Source of the DNA: Bradyrhizobium arachidis
Lineage (GTDB): Bacteria > Pseudomonadota > Alphaproteobacteria > Rhizobiales > Xanthobacteraceae
Assembly (NCBI RefSeq): GCF_015291705.1
Contig: NZ_CP030050.1
Coordinates: 7,812,001-7,876,000 of the forward strand
Direction: 5' to 3'
Length of the DNA stretch: 64,000 nt
A program made the position numbers and the translations under genes. Of this stretch, positions 16,978 through 26,035 are shown in pieces (position 1 is the stretch's first letter; each line of letters starts with the position of its first letter). The notes beneath the pieces are model-generated. The model was not told where the DNA came from. It saw nothing but the letters and a program-made list of their open reading frames with translations, and searched no databases.

Positions 16978-17457
16978 CTAAAGCGGCAGCATCCGGTTCA
17001 AGAGCTCGAGCAGCGTGCGCTGCTCGGTCTCGGTGAGCGGCACCAGCATCCTCTTGTTGTAGGGCTCCGTCAGCTTTGTCCCCTCCTCAATCAGCTTTGC
17101 GCCCTTCGGCGTGAGCACGAGCTCGACGGCGCGACGATCGGACTTCGAGCGGTTGCGCTTGATGAAGCCGGACGATTCCAGCTCGTTCAGGATCTTGATC
17201 AGGTTGGGCAGGCGCAGCCGCAGCAGGCTGGCGAGGCTGCTCGGCGGCACGCCGGGATTGTCGCGGATGACGGCGAAGATCGCATAGGTCGCCGGCGTCA
17301 GGCCGAGTGCGGCGAACTCTTCATAGAAGCCCTCGAAGAACTTCAGCTGCGCGAGGCGCAGCATGAAGCCGGGCGTGCGCTGCAGCGCGCGCAGGTCCAG
17401 CGAACTTTCCGGCTGCGACGCGGATTTCGCTCCGGGTTTCCGAGTCTTCGAGCTCAT
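16978..17457 (-). CDS. MarR-family transcriptional regulator
   Basis: I use ATG 17457 (MSSKTRKPGAKS) over the TTG three codons upstream. The 159-residue product carries a winged helix with LTPATYAIFAVIRDNPGVPP, LASLLRLRLPNLIKILNELE and the wing NRSKSDRRAVELVLTPKGA, the classic MarR DRR-x-x-x-L-x-L-T-xx-G pattern. It is divergent from a solute-binding protein followed by a P450, and an inverted repeat of MarR type lies between. MarR proteins often respond to aromatic carboxylates, which fits the P450 type. Confidence 0.9.
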   Translation of the reverse strand: MSSKTRKPGAKSASQPESSLDLRALQRTPGFMLRLAQLKFFEGFYEEFAALGLTPATYAIFAVIRDNPGVPPSSLASLLRLRLPNLIKILNELESSGFIKRNRSKSDRRAVELVLTPKGAKLIEEGTKLTEPYNKRMLVPLTETEQRTLLELLNRMLPL

Positions 17458-17460
17458 GAT

Positions 17461-17484
17461 TCTCAATCCAAATTCTCAATCCAA
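17461..17484. repeat. Short tandem direct repeat
   Basis: TCTCAATCCAA occurs at 17461-17471 and again at 17474-17484, a 13-base period. It lies in the 5' leader of the MarR gene, immediately upstream of its start. Confidence 0.6.
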
Positions 17485-17510
17485 GGCTGGGCTGAATTGA
17501 CACTCTCAAA

Positions 17511-17533
17511 AATAGCTATAAAATATAACTATT
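17511..17533. promoter_or_regulatory. Candidate MarR operator
   Basis: AATAGCTAT (17511-17519) and ATAACTATT (17525-17533) are 9-base inverted arms with one mismatch and a 5-base spacer. The site is AT-rich in a GC-rich region and lies 38 bases upstream of the solute-binding-protein start, between the divergent genes. Confidence 0.6.
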
Positions 17534-17570
17534 ATTCAGCGGCACCAAGACCGCCTATGGGAGGGACAGA

Positions 17571-18779
17571 ATGAACAGCAAATTCCTGCACAAATTGTGC
17601 ATTTTGGCCGCGACGCTGACCGCCATGCCGGCATTCGCCCAGGACGTGGTGAAGATCGGCATCCTCAACGACCAGTCCGGTCCGTTCGCGAGCTATCAGG
17701 GCATCGGCTCGGTCGTCGCTGCCAAGATGGCGGTCGAGGACTACGGCGGTAAGGCCGCCGGCAAGCCGGTCGAGGTCGTCGCGGCCGACCACCAGAACAA
17801 GACCGACATCGGAATCGGCATCGCCCGGCGCTGGTACGAAAACGAGAGCGTCGATGCGATCTTCGACATTCCGAACTCGTCGATCGCGCTTGCGGTAGCC
17901 GGCATGAGCGCAGAGAAGAACAAGGTGTTCGTCGGATCGGGCGCCGGCACGGTGCTCCTGACCGGCGAGAAGTGCACGCCGAACACCGTGCACTGGACCT
18001 ACGACACCTATGCCTACGGTCGCGGCCTCGGCAAGGCGATCGTACAGCAGGGCGGCAAGAAGTGGTTCTTCATCACCGCCGATTACGCCTTCGGTCATGA
18101 TCTGGAGAAGCAGGCCGCGGAGGCTGTGAAAGCCTCCGGCGGCGAGGTGCTCGGCAGCGTGCGGCATCCGCTGGGAACGGCCGACTACGCCTCGTTCCTG
18201 CTGCAGGCGCAGGCTTCCGGCGCGAACGTCGTCGGCTTCGCCAATGCCGGCGACGACACCATCACGTCGATGAAGCAAGCCGCCGAGTTCGGGCTGACCA
18301 AGGACCACAAGCTGGTCGGGTTGATCCTCGGCATGAACGGCCTTCCCGCGCTCGGCCTGAAGTTTGCGCAGGGCGCGCAGATCATGAATCCGTTCTACTG
18401 GGATCTCAACGACGGCACGCGCGCCTTCGCAAAGCGCTTCGCCGAACGGATTCCGTCGAAGGCCTATCCCAACGACATGCAGGCCGGCGTCTATGCCTCG
18501 GTCATTCACTACCTCAAGGCGGTCGACAAGGCCGGCGGCGCCAAGGACGGCAAGGCCGTCGTCGCCGCGATGAAGGAGATGCCGACCGACGATCCGCTGT
18601 TCGGCAAGGGCTATATCCGCAAGGACGGACGCAAGATCCATCCGCTCTACCTGCTCCAGGTCAAGTCGCCCGAGGAATCGACGTCGAGCTGGGACCTGCT
18701 CAAGGTCGTCGCCACGATCAAGGGCGAGGACGCATTCCGCGCCGAGAGCGAAGGCCAGTGCCCTCTGACGAAGCAATAG
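17571..18779 (+). CDS. Branched-chain-amino-acid-type ABC solute-binding protein
   Basis: The 402-residue precursor has a signal peptide cut near MPAFAQ (about residue 24), and GGGAGG precedes the ATG. The mature protein is a type I periplasmic-binding protein of the LivK/HAAT group (VVKIGILNDQSGPFASYQGI, then VGSGAGTVLLTGEKCTPNTV and ANVVGFANAGDDTI). Members bind branched-chain amino acids, amides or aromatic acids. No permease or ATPase gene adjoins it, so it must use transporter parts encoded elsewhere. The P450 gene begins 14 bases downstream, so it probably delivers an aromatic substrate to that pathway. Confidence 0.9.
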   Translation: MNSKFLHKLCILAATLTAMPAFAQDVVKIGILNDQSGPFASYQGIGSVVAAKMAVEDYGGKAAGKPVEVVAADHQNKTDIGIGIARRWYENESVDAIFDIPNSSIALAVAGMSAEKNKVFVGSGAGTVLLTGEKCTPNTVHWTYDTYAYGRGLGKAIVQQGGKKWFFITADYAFGHDLEKQAAEAVKASGGEVLGSVRHPLGTADYASFLLQAQASGANVVGFANAGDDTITSMKQAAEFGLTKDHKLVGLILGMNGLPALGLKFAQGAQIMNPFYWDLNDGTRAFAKRFAERIPSKAYPNDMQAGVYASVIHYLKAVDKAGGAKDGKAVVAAMKEMPTDDPLFGKGYIRKDGRKIHPLYLLQVKSPEESTSSWDLLKVVATIKGEDAFRAESEGQCPLTKQ

Positions 18780-18793
18780 CAGCGGGGCTGACC

Positions 18794-19972
18794 ATGAGCG
18801 GCATTGCATCCAGTCCGGCCGATCCGTTTGCGCCTGACTTCCTGATGGAGCCCTATCCTGCCTATGAGGAGTTGCGCGCGCTCGGACCTGCGTTCGAATT
18901 GGAGCGATACGGCGTGTGGGCGATGGCCGGATATGCCGAGGTCGAGCCGGCCCTGAAGGACTGGCAGACGTTCATCAGCGGCGAAGGCGTCGGGCTCCAC
19001 GGGATGAATCCGGCGCTGCCACGACCGCTGACGCTCCAGATCGATCCTCCCGACCACGACAAGGGCCGCCGGGTGCTCGGCCGCACGCTCTCTCCCGGCG
19101 TCGCAAGGAAGCTGCGCGAGACGTTCCAGCGGGAGGCGGAGAAGAAGGTTGCGGAGTTGATCGACAAAGGCACGTTCGATGCCGTGACCGATCTTGCCGA
19201 AGCCTATCCGATGAAGGTATTTCCGGATGCGATCGGCATCCGGCCGGACGGCCGCGAGAAGCTCCTGGCGTGGAGCACGTTCGTGTTCAACAGCTTCGGG
19301 CCGGAGAACGAGATAGCCGCGGCGTCACGGCAGGAAGGCCTCGCCGCGCAGAGCTGGATCATGGAATGTTGCGCGCGGGATGCGCTACGGCCCGACAGCC
19401 TCGGCATGATGATCTACCAGGCGGCTGACGAGGGCGAGATCACCGAGCACGAGGCAACGCATCTGGTGCGGCCGTTCCTCACCGCAGGGATCGACACCAC
19501 CGTCAACGGCATCGGCAACACCCTGCTCGCGCTCGCAACGCATCCGGATGAATACCGCAAGCTTCATCACAAGCCTGAGCTGGCGCGCAACGCGTTCGAG
19601 GAAGGCCTGCGCTACGATTCACCGGTGCAGACGTTCTTCCGCAGCACCTCACGCGAGGTCGAGATCGGCGGCGGCGTGATTCCGGCGCATCGCAAGGTGC
19701 TGCTGTTCATGGCCTCCGCCAATCGCGATCCTGCGCGATGGGACAGGCCCGATCAGTTCGACGTCGAGCGGGTTGCGACCGGACATGTCGGTTTCGGAGC
19801 GGGCATCCACGCCTGCGTCGGCCAGATGATCGCGCGCCTGGAGGGCGAATTGATCTTCAGCGAGCTTGCAAGGCGCGTGAAGACCATCGAGCTCACGGCA
19901 GAGCCGAAACGCAGGCTCAACAATTCCCTGCGCGGGCTGGAGAGCATGCCGGTCCGGGTGACGGCGGCCTAG
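18794..19972 (+). CDS. Cytochrome P450, CYP199-like (aromatic acid O-demethylase type)
   Basis: I use ATG 18794; an in-frame GTG at 18758 would overlap the binding-protein gene. The 392-residue product has all P450 marks: I-helix FLTAGIDTTVNGIGNTLL, the ExxR helix EEGLRYDSP, and the heme loop FGAGIHACVG with Cys341. Stretches such as DLAEAYPMKVFPDA, ESPVQTFF-like QTFFRSTSREVEIGG and NNSLRGLESMPVRV recall CYP199A enzymes of Rhodopseudomonas and Bradyrhizobium, which demethylate 4-methoxybenzoate. The subfamily call is from memory of that family and needs alignment. No ferredoxin or reductase gene is adjacent. Confidence 0.88.
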   Translation: MSGIASSPADPFAPDFLMEPYPAYEELRALGPAFELERYGVWAMAGYAEVEPALKDWQTFISGEGVGLHGMNPALPRPLTLQIDPPDHDKGRRVLGRTLSPGVARKLRETFQREAEKKVAELIDKGTFDAVTDLAEAYPMKVFPDAIGIRPDGREKLLAWSTFVFNSFGPENEIAAASRQEGLAAQSWIMECCARDALRPDSLGMMIYQAADEGEITEHEATHLVRPFLTAGIDTTVNGIGNTLLALATHPDEYRKLHHKPELARNAFEEGLRYDSPVQTFFRSTSREVEIGGGVIPAHRKVLLFMASANRDPARWDRPDQFDVERVATGHVGFGAGIHACVGQMIARLEGELIFSELARRVKTIELTAEPKRRLNNSLRGLESMPVRVTAA

Positions 19973-20003
19973 GCCGCGTCACACGATCCGGCATGAGCGT
20001 GTG

Positions 20004-20723
20004 TCAGTTCCTCGCCGGAGCCGCAGCCGCCGCCGAGCGCGCAGGCCGCGGCCCGCCGGGTTCGGCGACCGGAGCCGCCGGGGCACGCGAGCGCGCAATC
20101 GCGGCATCGATCTCGGCGATGACGCGGCGCTGGATCGCCTCGCTCTTGTCGATCGAGATGTGGCCGACGCCGGTGCCGCGGACGTCGACATTGTCGAGCT
20201 TGCCGCGCAGGCCCGCCGCGGCCCGAACCGGCTCGCCGGGACCGTCGCCGATATAGATGTTGATGTAGCGCTCGGCACCGGTCGAGAGCCTGGTCTTGAA
20301 CACGGAGTCGAGGCCGATCGCGAGCTTCACGGGAACGCCGAGCTGGTTGAGCTTGGCGATCATGTCGGGCAGCGCGGTCGCGCCGGAGGAATGGCCGACC
20401 AGGATGATGGTCTTGAGGCGGCCGGCCCTGTAGGCGGTCGCGGCTTCATCGGCGAGCGAGGACCAGGACACGAAGTTGGCGACGGTCACCGGGATGCCCT
20501 GCGCCTGAAGCCGGGCGCCGATGGTGTCGAGCCCGAGCGAGAAGATGTTGAGCACGCCGCGGAGCAGGTAGACATGCGTGGTCGCGACCTGGGCCTGGCT
20601 CGGGGCCGCCCGGGCGGTGGTCGGGCTGATGGCAACAGCTGACAGCAGGAGCAGGCAGAGCGCCCACACGCGGAGGGCGGACAATTGGCTGGCGCCGGCG
20701 GTGTGACGGCCGTTCGGTCTCAT
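20004..20723 (-). CDS. Exported alpha/beta-hydrolase-like protein
   Basis: ATG 20723 is chosen for its AGGGAAA site 6 bases upstream and a good signal peptide (VWALCLLLLSAVAISPTTARA). The 239-residue product has TTHVYLLRGVLNIFSLGLD at the start of the mature domain, a nucleophile elbow ILVGHSSGATALPD and a conserved HISIDKSEAIQRRVI segment. The same three blocks occur in the LysM-tailed hydrolase at 11883-12818, so the two are paralogues. This one lacks LysM and ends in an Ala/Pro-rich tail. It is probably a periplasmic lipase or esterase; its substrate is unknown. Confidence 0.78.
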   Translation of the reverse strand: MRPNGRHTAGASQLSALRVWALCLLLLSAVAISPTTARAAPSQAQVATTHVYLLRGVLNIFSLGLDTIGARLQAQGIPVTVANFVSWSSLADEAATAYRAGRLKTIILVGHSSGATALPDMIAKLNQLGVPVKLAIGLDSVFKTRLSTGAERYINIYIGDGPGEPVRAAAGLRGKLDNVDVRGTGVGHISIDKSEAIQRRVIAEIDAAIARSRAPAAPVAEPGGPRPARSAAAAAPARN

Positions 20724-21010
20724 CGATGTTTTCCCTGGGGACGATACGCTTTGCGATTGGCCGGAATCGTAGCCACGGCCCGCTCGCAGACGCAACAAAG
20801 AGGCGCGTGAGCGGCGATCTTAGCGGCAAGCCGTGACCATCGCGCAACACTTGCTCGGAACCTGCCACTCAACCACCTGTTTTGAGGCCATTTTTCTCCG
20901 GGCAATTGCGACCGGGCAAGGGCATTCCTATCTCAGGGCACCGCTGACCCGCCTCCCGGCGGGTTCCAGCCTCCCTTCCCCAGCCTTTGCCCCTCAGCCT
21001 TGCGGCCATC

Positions 21011-21930
<920 letters not shown>

Positions 21931-21934
<4 letters not shown>

Positions 21935-22692
21935 ATCACCGCGCCATCCGCGCCATCTATCTGTTCGAAATGGCGCGCACCTGGCGCACGCTGCTGCAAA
22001 GCATCGTCTCGCCGGTGGTCTCGACCTCGCTCTATTTCGTGGTGTTCGGCGCGGCGATCGGCTCGCGCATCAGCCAGGTCGAGGGCGTCAGCTACGGCAC
22101 CTTCATCGTGCCGGGCCTGATCATGCTCTCGGTGCTGACGCAGAGCATCGCCAACGCTTCGTTCGGTATCTACTTCCCGAAATTCACCGGCACGATCTAC
22201 GAGATCCTGTCGGCGCCGATCTCCTATTTCGAGATCGTGCTCGGCTATGTCGGCGCCGCCGCGACCAAGTCAATCATCCTGGGCCTGATCATCCTGGCGA
22301 CAGCCGGCCTGTTCGTGCCGCTGCACATCCATCATCCGATCTGGATGCTGGCCTTCCTGGTGATGACGGCGGTGACGTTCAGCCTGTTCGGCTTCATCAT
22401 CGGCATCTGGGCCGACGGCTTCGAGAAGCTGCAGATGATCCCGATGCTGGTGGTGACGCCGCTGACCTTCCTCGGCGGCAGCTTCTATTCCATCGACATG
22501 CTGCCGGCGGGCTGGCGCACGGTCGCGATGCTCAATCCGGTCGTCTATCTGATCTCGGGCTTCCGCTGGAGTTTTTACGAGATCGCCGACGTCAGCGTGT
22601 CCGTCAGCATCGGCATGACAGTGGCGTTCCTGGTGGTCTGCCTCGCCATCATCTGGTGGATTTTCCGCACCGGCTACCGGCTGAAGAACTAA
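21931..22692 (+). CDS. ABC-2 type transporter permease
   Basis: The start is ATG 21931, overlapping the ATPase stop by 4 bases. The 253-residue product has six predicted membrane segments and the ABC-2 signature region ([20 protein letters not shown] ... [16 protein letters not shown]). It is of the NodJ/DrrB/YadH type and pairs with the upstream ATPase as a half-size exporter. A short palindrome 7 bases after the stop may act as a terminator. Confidence 0.92.
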
Positions 22693-22698
22693 CCTCTT

Positions 22699-22741
22699 CC
22701 GTCATTCCGGGGCGCCCGTAGGGCGAGCCCCGGAATGACGG
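22699..22741. repeat. GTCATTCCGGGG-family palindrome (short copy)
   Basis: CCGTCATTCCGGGGC pairs with GCCCCGGAATGACGG around a short loop with its own small stem. It lies between the permease stop and the convergent glycine-zipper gene, where the hairpin could stop transcripts from either side. Confidence 0.85.
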
Positions 22742-22749
22742 CCGTGAAC

Positions 22750-23073
22750 TCACCGATAGCAGTGGAAGCGGTGATAGCCGTCGTAATAGCCGCGGCAGTG
22801 GCGATAGTGACGGTGGGGAATGCCGAACACGCCTTCCACCGCGCCGACGGCGCCGCCGACGCCGGCGCCGACCGCGCCACCTACGACGCCGCCCACGGGG
22901 CCGGCGATGCGGTTACCTTCATACGAACCTTCCTGCGCGCCGCGCACGATGCCCTGGGCGTGGCCGGCGTGCGGCAGCGCCAACAGCGCGAGCAGGATGG
23001 CGGCAGCTGCGAACAGCAGGCGGGCAGGCAGACCGGCCGGCAGGGCTGCGGCGGCGATACGGGCTTTGTTCAT
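22750..23073 (-). CDS. Glycine-zipper envelope protein
   Basis: I use ATG 23073 (MNKARIAAAALPAGLPARLL); the frame opens further upstream. The 107-residue product has a signal peptide or TM segment (LLFAAAAILLALLALPHAGHA) followed by a glycine zipper (GPVGGVVGGAVGAGVGGAVG), which packs in membranes. It ends in a His/Tyr/Arg-rich tail (HRHYRHCRGYYDGYHRFHCY) that could bind metal. Small proteins of this design are common in Bradyrhizobium and lack a known function. Confidence 0.78.
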   Translation of the reverse strand: MNKARIAAAALPAGLPARLLFAAAAILLALLALPHAGHAQGIVRGAQEGSYEGNRIAGPVGGVVGGAVGAGVGGAVGAVEGVFGIPHRHYRHCRGYYDGYHRFHCYR

Positions 23074-23433
23074 CTTCGATCCCAAGGGGTGTTCGGCGGC
23101 GGACGCCGCCTGTCGAGGCAGGCGACAATCAACGTTCGAAGCGGCCAAATGGTTGCGCCTTTGTGACGAATTGTCGGCGTTGTGAATGCCCGTCCGCTCG
23201 CGAAAATGTCAGCATCGCAGCTCACCACGTGGCACAAAGCGGCCTTGCTTACATCACGCATCACGTTAACGATGGCTGGGCAGGCCGCTGGAACGAAAGC
23301 CGGATTGCAGGCATATTGCACGCCGGGGGACGGAGAGCCGCGGTGCTATTGTTTGAGCATGATCTTTCGGAAAACCGCTACACACTTTTCCGGATCATGC
23401 TCTAGCGTGAACAGGCCGGAGGCCAGACGTCAG
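23074..23433. other. Gene-free stretch before L,D-transpeptidase
   Basis: These 360 bases hold the promoters of two divergent envelope genes. The last third contains the second GAGCATGATC-family palindrome (23355-23405). A reading frame in phase with the downstream gene runs through it but crosses the palindrome and has no protein-like content. I see nothing else. Confidence 0.5.
23355..23405. repeat. GAGCATGATC-family palindrome (copy 2)
   Basis: This is nearly identical to the copy at 2000-2050: GAGCATGAT (23355-23363) pairs with ATCATGCTC (23394-23402), followed by TAG. It lies 29 bases upstream of the L,D-transpeptidase start, so it would be part of the promoter or leader. Confidence 0.85.
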
Positions 23434-24213
23434 ATGCGTTCATATTTAATCGCGTTCACTTCCCTGATGCTTTTGAGCGCGGGCACCGCGCACGCCAAGG
23501 TCGACATCACCGTCGACAAGGACAATCAGCAGATGACCGTCGTCGTCGACGGCGTGACCCGCTATCACTGGCCGGTGTCGACGGGCATCCCCTCGCGCGA
23601 GACGCCGAGCGGCGCCTTCCGCGCCTTCCGCATGGAAGAGGATCACTTCTCCAAGGAGTTCGACGACGCGCCGATGCCGCATTCGATCTTCTTCACCAAG
23701 GTCGGACACGCCATTCACGGCACCGACTCGGTCGGCCGTCTCGGCTCGCCGGCCTCGCATGGCTGCGTCCGGCTGTCGCGCCAGAACGCCTCGACGCTCT
23801 ACGCGCTGGTGCAGCAGCAGGGCGTGCTCAACACCACGGTGACGTTGACCGGCTCGGCGCAAGTGGCGCTGGCGCGCAACCCGCGCGGCCGCAATGCCAA
23901 TGCGGTCGCTCGCGCCCAGCAGCCGGCCGAAGAGCAATACGCCACCTCAGGCGATCCCGTGAATCTGGCGCCGCCGGCGCAACCCGCCCGCCGCTACATG
24001 CCGCAGGACGACAACTACATCTATCCGGCCGACGGCAGCGACACCGGCGCACGCTATCCGGCCCCGCGCTCTGCCGGCCGCCCGCTCTATGACGCGCAGG
24101 TTTATCAGCAGCAGCAGCCGCAGCAGTATTACAATCAGGGCTACGGCCAGCAGGGCTACTATCAGCAGCAGCCGCGGCAGTATTATCAGCCGCGCGGCTA
24201 CTATCAGAACTGA
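23434..24213 (+). CDS. L,D-transpeptidase with Gln/Tyr-rich tail
   Basis: ATG 23434 follows GGAGG by 11 bases and gives a signal peptide (MRSYLIAFTSLMLLSAGTAHA). The 259-residue product has a YkuD domain at about residues 22-140 with HAIHGTDSVGRLGSPASHGC; catalytic Cys111 and His109 are present. It would form 3-3 peptidoglycan cross-links or attach proteins to peptidoglycan in the periplasm. The last 45 residues are almost only Gln, Tyr, Gly, Pro and Asn (QQQQPQQYYNQGYGQQGYYQ), a low-complexity tail not needed for catalysis. Confidence 0.9.
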   Translation: MRSYLIAFTSLMLLSAGTAHAKVDITVDKDNQQMTVVVDGVTRYHWPVSTGIPSRETPSGAFRAFRMEEDHFSKEFDDAPMPHSIFFTKVGHAIHGTDSVGRLGSPASHGCVRLSRQNASTLYALVQQQGVLNTTVTLTGSAQVALARNPRGRNANAVARAQQPAEEQYATSGDPVNLAPPAQPARRYMPQDDNYIYPADGSDTGARYPAPRSAGRPLYDAQVYQQQQPQQYYNQGYGQQGYYQQQPRQYYQPRGYYQN

Positions 24214-24224
24214 CGTTGTTATTT

Positions 24225-24254
24225 GAGCATGATCCGGGTTCGGATCATGCTCTA
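24225..24254. repeat. GAGCATGATC-family palindrome (short copy 3)
   Basis: GAGCATGATC (24225-24234) pairs with GATCATGCTC (24243-24252) around an 8-base centre. It lacks the inner CCGGAAAA part of the two long copies. Its right end contains the TAG stop of the minus-strand M28 peptidase gene. Confidence 0.85.
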
Positions 24255-25508
24255 TCTGAACGCGGCCTCGCCGCGTTCGACGATCTTCCGCGCAGCATCG
24301 ACGAAGGCACGGGCGACCGGCTCGAGGATGTCGGCCCCGGTCGCAGCGAGATCGTCCGACGGAGTGTGGAACGTCCGATGGCGGCCGGCCATGCCAAGGA
24401 AATTGGCGTAGCCCGCTGCATGCACGTCGCGCAGCTCGCCGACTGCCTGCTTCTCCGTCACCAGACGTTTGGCATCGACCCTGGCGAAGGCCTCGTCGGT
24501 CAGCGCGACGGCCGATTTGCTCAGCACGAGGTAGCGCTCCTCCTCGGGCCGATCGGTGCGGGCTCCTTCCGCGAAGGCGTAGCAGGCGTTCGACGAGCCG
24601 AAGTGAATCCACGCCAGCGTCTCCTTCGTCGCCGGTGCGCCGTGCTTCAGGAACAGCTCCATGCCGCCATGGCCGATCTCATGGCCCGCGGTGGCGATGA
24701 AGACGAAATGCGCCGGCCATTTTTCCGCAGCGACGGTGCGCGCGAGCGCGAGGAAGTTGGCAATGCCGGGGCCGCGCTCGCAGACGCAGCTGTACCAGCC
24801 GGTCATCGGCGTGGAGACGACGATGGTCGGGCCGGTGCCGATCGCGGCGATGACGTTGCGGCCGGCAACATCGCGCTCGTAGTGGCCCTTGACGTCGAGG
24901 GTGACAGGCGCGCCCGACGCCAGCGCGCGCTCGAGGGTCGGGCGCGATCTGGCGCCGACCACGATCACCGGCACCGGCCAGGGCGTGTCCTCCTGAGTGA
25001 CGTTGTAGGCAAAACGGTCGTCGGCGGGATTGCCGATCGTCAGGAGGATGCCGGTGGGCTTCTTCGCCGCCGCCTCGCTGATCGCCGCGCGATGGGCGGG
25101 GCCGAGATAGGCGCCGCGATCGAACGGCAGGTCGAGCAAGAGGATCTTCCCGGCGACATCGCCATCGCGCGCGAGCGGCGCCGTGAGATGAAAGCTCGCT
25201 TTGTCTTCCGGCGGCCACCAGAATGGCGTCGCCTCCACGCGCGTGCCGCCGGCATCGACGCTGGCCTGCTCGACGACATATTGCCGGCCGAGCACGACGG
25301 GCTGGAAGCTGACGTCAAATCCCGCCTGCTTCATCTCGCCGGCGATCCAGTCCGCGGTGGCGCGGTCGCCGGGCGAGCCGAAGCGGTGCAGGCTGAAGGA
25401 GGCGTAGCGCGTGACGTCTTCGTAAAGACGAGCCCCCGAAAGCACATCCTTGGCTGCCGCCTGCCCAACCATGAGAACCGCCATCGCTGCGATCAAGATG
25501 CGCCGCAT
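24252..25508 (-). CDS. Exported M28-family metallopeptidase
   Basis: ATG 25508 follows GGGAGG and begins a signal peptide (MRRILIAAMAVLMVGQAAA). The 418-residue product has an early region with a PA-like insert (about residues 100-215) and an M28 aminopeptidase-like core. Zinc-site candidates are the TAGHEIGHGGMELF block and GRHRTFHTPSDDL near the C-terminus, the latter typical of M28 (HTPxD). A first aspartate ligand is less obvious, since the usual H-x-D is replaced by STPMTGWYSC; activity is therefore not certain. It is expected in the periplasm. Its stop codon is inside a palindrome. Confidence 0.82.
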   Translation of the reverse strand: MRRILIAAMAVLMVGQAAAKDVLSGARLYEDVTRYASFSLHRFGSPGDRATADWIAGEMKQAGFDVSFQPVVLGRQYVVEQASVDAGGTRVEATPFWWPPEDKASFHLTAPLARDGDVAGKILLLDLPFDRGAYLGPAHRAAISEAAAKKPTGILLTIGNPADDRFAYNVTQEDTPWPVPVIVVGARSRPTLERALASGAPVTLDVKGHYERDVAGRNVIAAIGTGPTIVVSTPMTGWYSCVCERGPGIANFLALARTVAAEKWPAHFVFIATAGHEIGHGGMELFLKHGAPATKETLAWIHFGSSNACYAFAEGARTDRPEEERYLVLSKSAVALTDEAFARVDAKRLVTEKQAVGELRDVHAAGYANFLGMAGRHRTFHTPSDDLAATGADILEPVARAFVDAARKIVERGEAAFR

Positions 25509-25755
25509 GTCTGTCCCTCCCGGAACCGATCTTCTTTTGCGAACCAGTTTCGCTGCTTCGCGGCCGTCGTCAACCGCCTCACCGACCAACATGCCGCTGC
25601 CTAAGGCAGCAAACCGGGTCAGCCTGGGCACGAATCGAGCAACCAAACGACGCAGGAAGGCAACAGTCCCCAACCTTCAACGCCGCGGCGTTTCGACCAA
25701 ATTGACAACCTTGGGGTCGCCCGTATTGTCTTTCCAATTGTTTCTGGGAAATGAC

Positions 25756-26010
25756 ATGACTCGCGAGCAGATTTCGGATTTCTGCGTTACCGCTTTGGCC
25801 AATATCCTGCGCATCTCGAAGGATCGGGTCGACACCGGCACCAAGTTCAACCGCCTCGGCCTCGATTCGGCGATGCTGGTCTATCTCATGATGGAGCTCG
25901 AGGAGAAGCTCGACCTCGAGCTGTCGACGGACGACTTTTACGACCATCCGACCGTCGAGGCCCTGTCGCGATTTCTCGCCGACAAGCGCGCGATCCGCAC
26001 CGCCGCCTGA
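25756..26010 (+). CDS. Acyl carrier protein of a Dlt-like cassette
   Basis: This 84-residue protein has GGGA 7 bases before the ATG. The motif LGLDSAMLVYLMMELEEKL contains Ser38, the expected 4'-phosphopantetheine site, and the C-terminal helix EALSRFLADK is normal for the fold. The acyl-AMP ligase gene follows after 25 bases on the same strand. It is therefore a dedicated carrier that receives the fatty acyl group from that ligase, the position held by DltC in the D-alanine system. It is not the housekeeping AcpP, which sits near fabF. Confidence 0.9.
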   Translation: MTREQISDFCVTALANILRISKDRVDTGTKFNRLGLDSAMLVYLMMELEEKLDLELSTDDFYDHPTVEALSRFLADKRAIRTAA

Positions 26011-26035
26011 GAGCGGCTGACACCGGCGCAGCCCA

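Noticed and set aside
23182..23433. N-terminal extension of the L,D-transpeptidase
   Set aside because: The in-frame extension crosses a dispersed palindrome; ATG 23434 has a ribosome-binding site and a proper signal peptide.
24216..25604. 462-residue open frame on the plus strand
   Set aside because: It is antisense to the M28 peptidase and has typical shadow composition (Arg, Gly, Asp, His).
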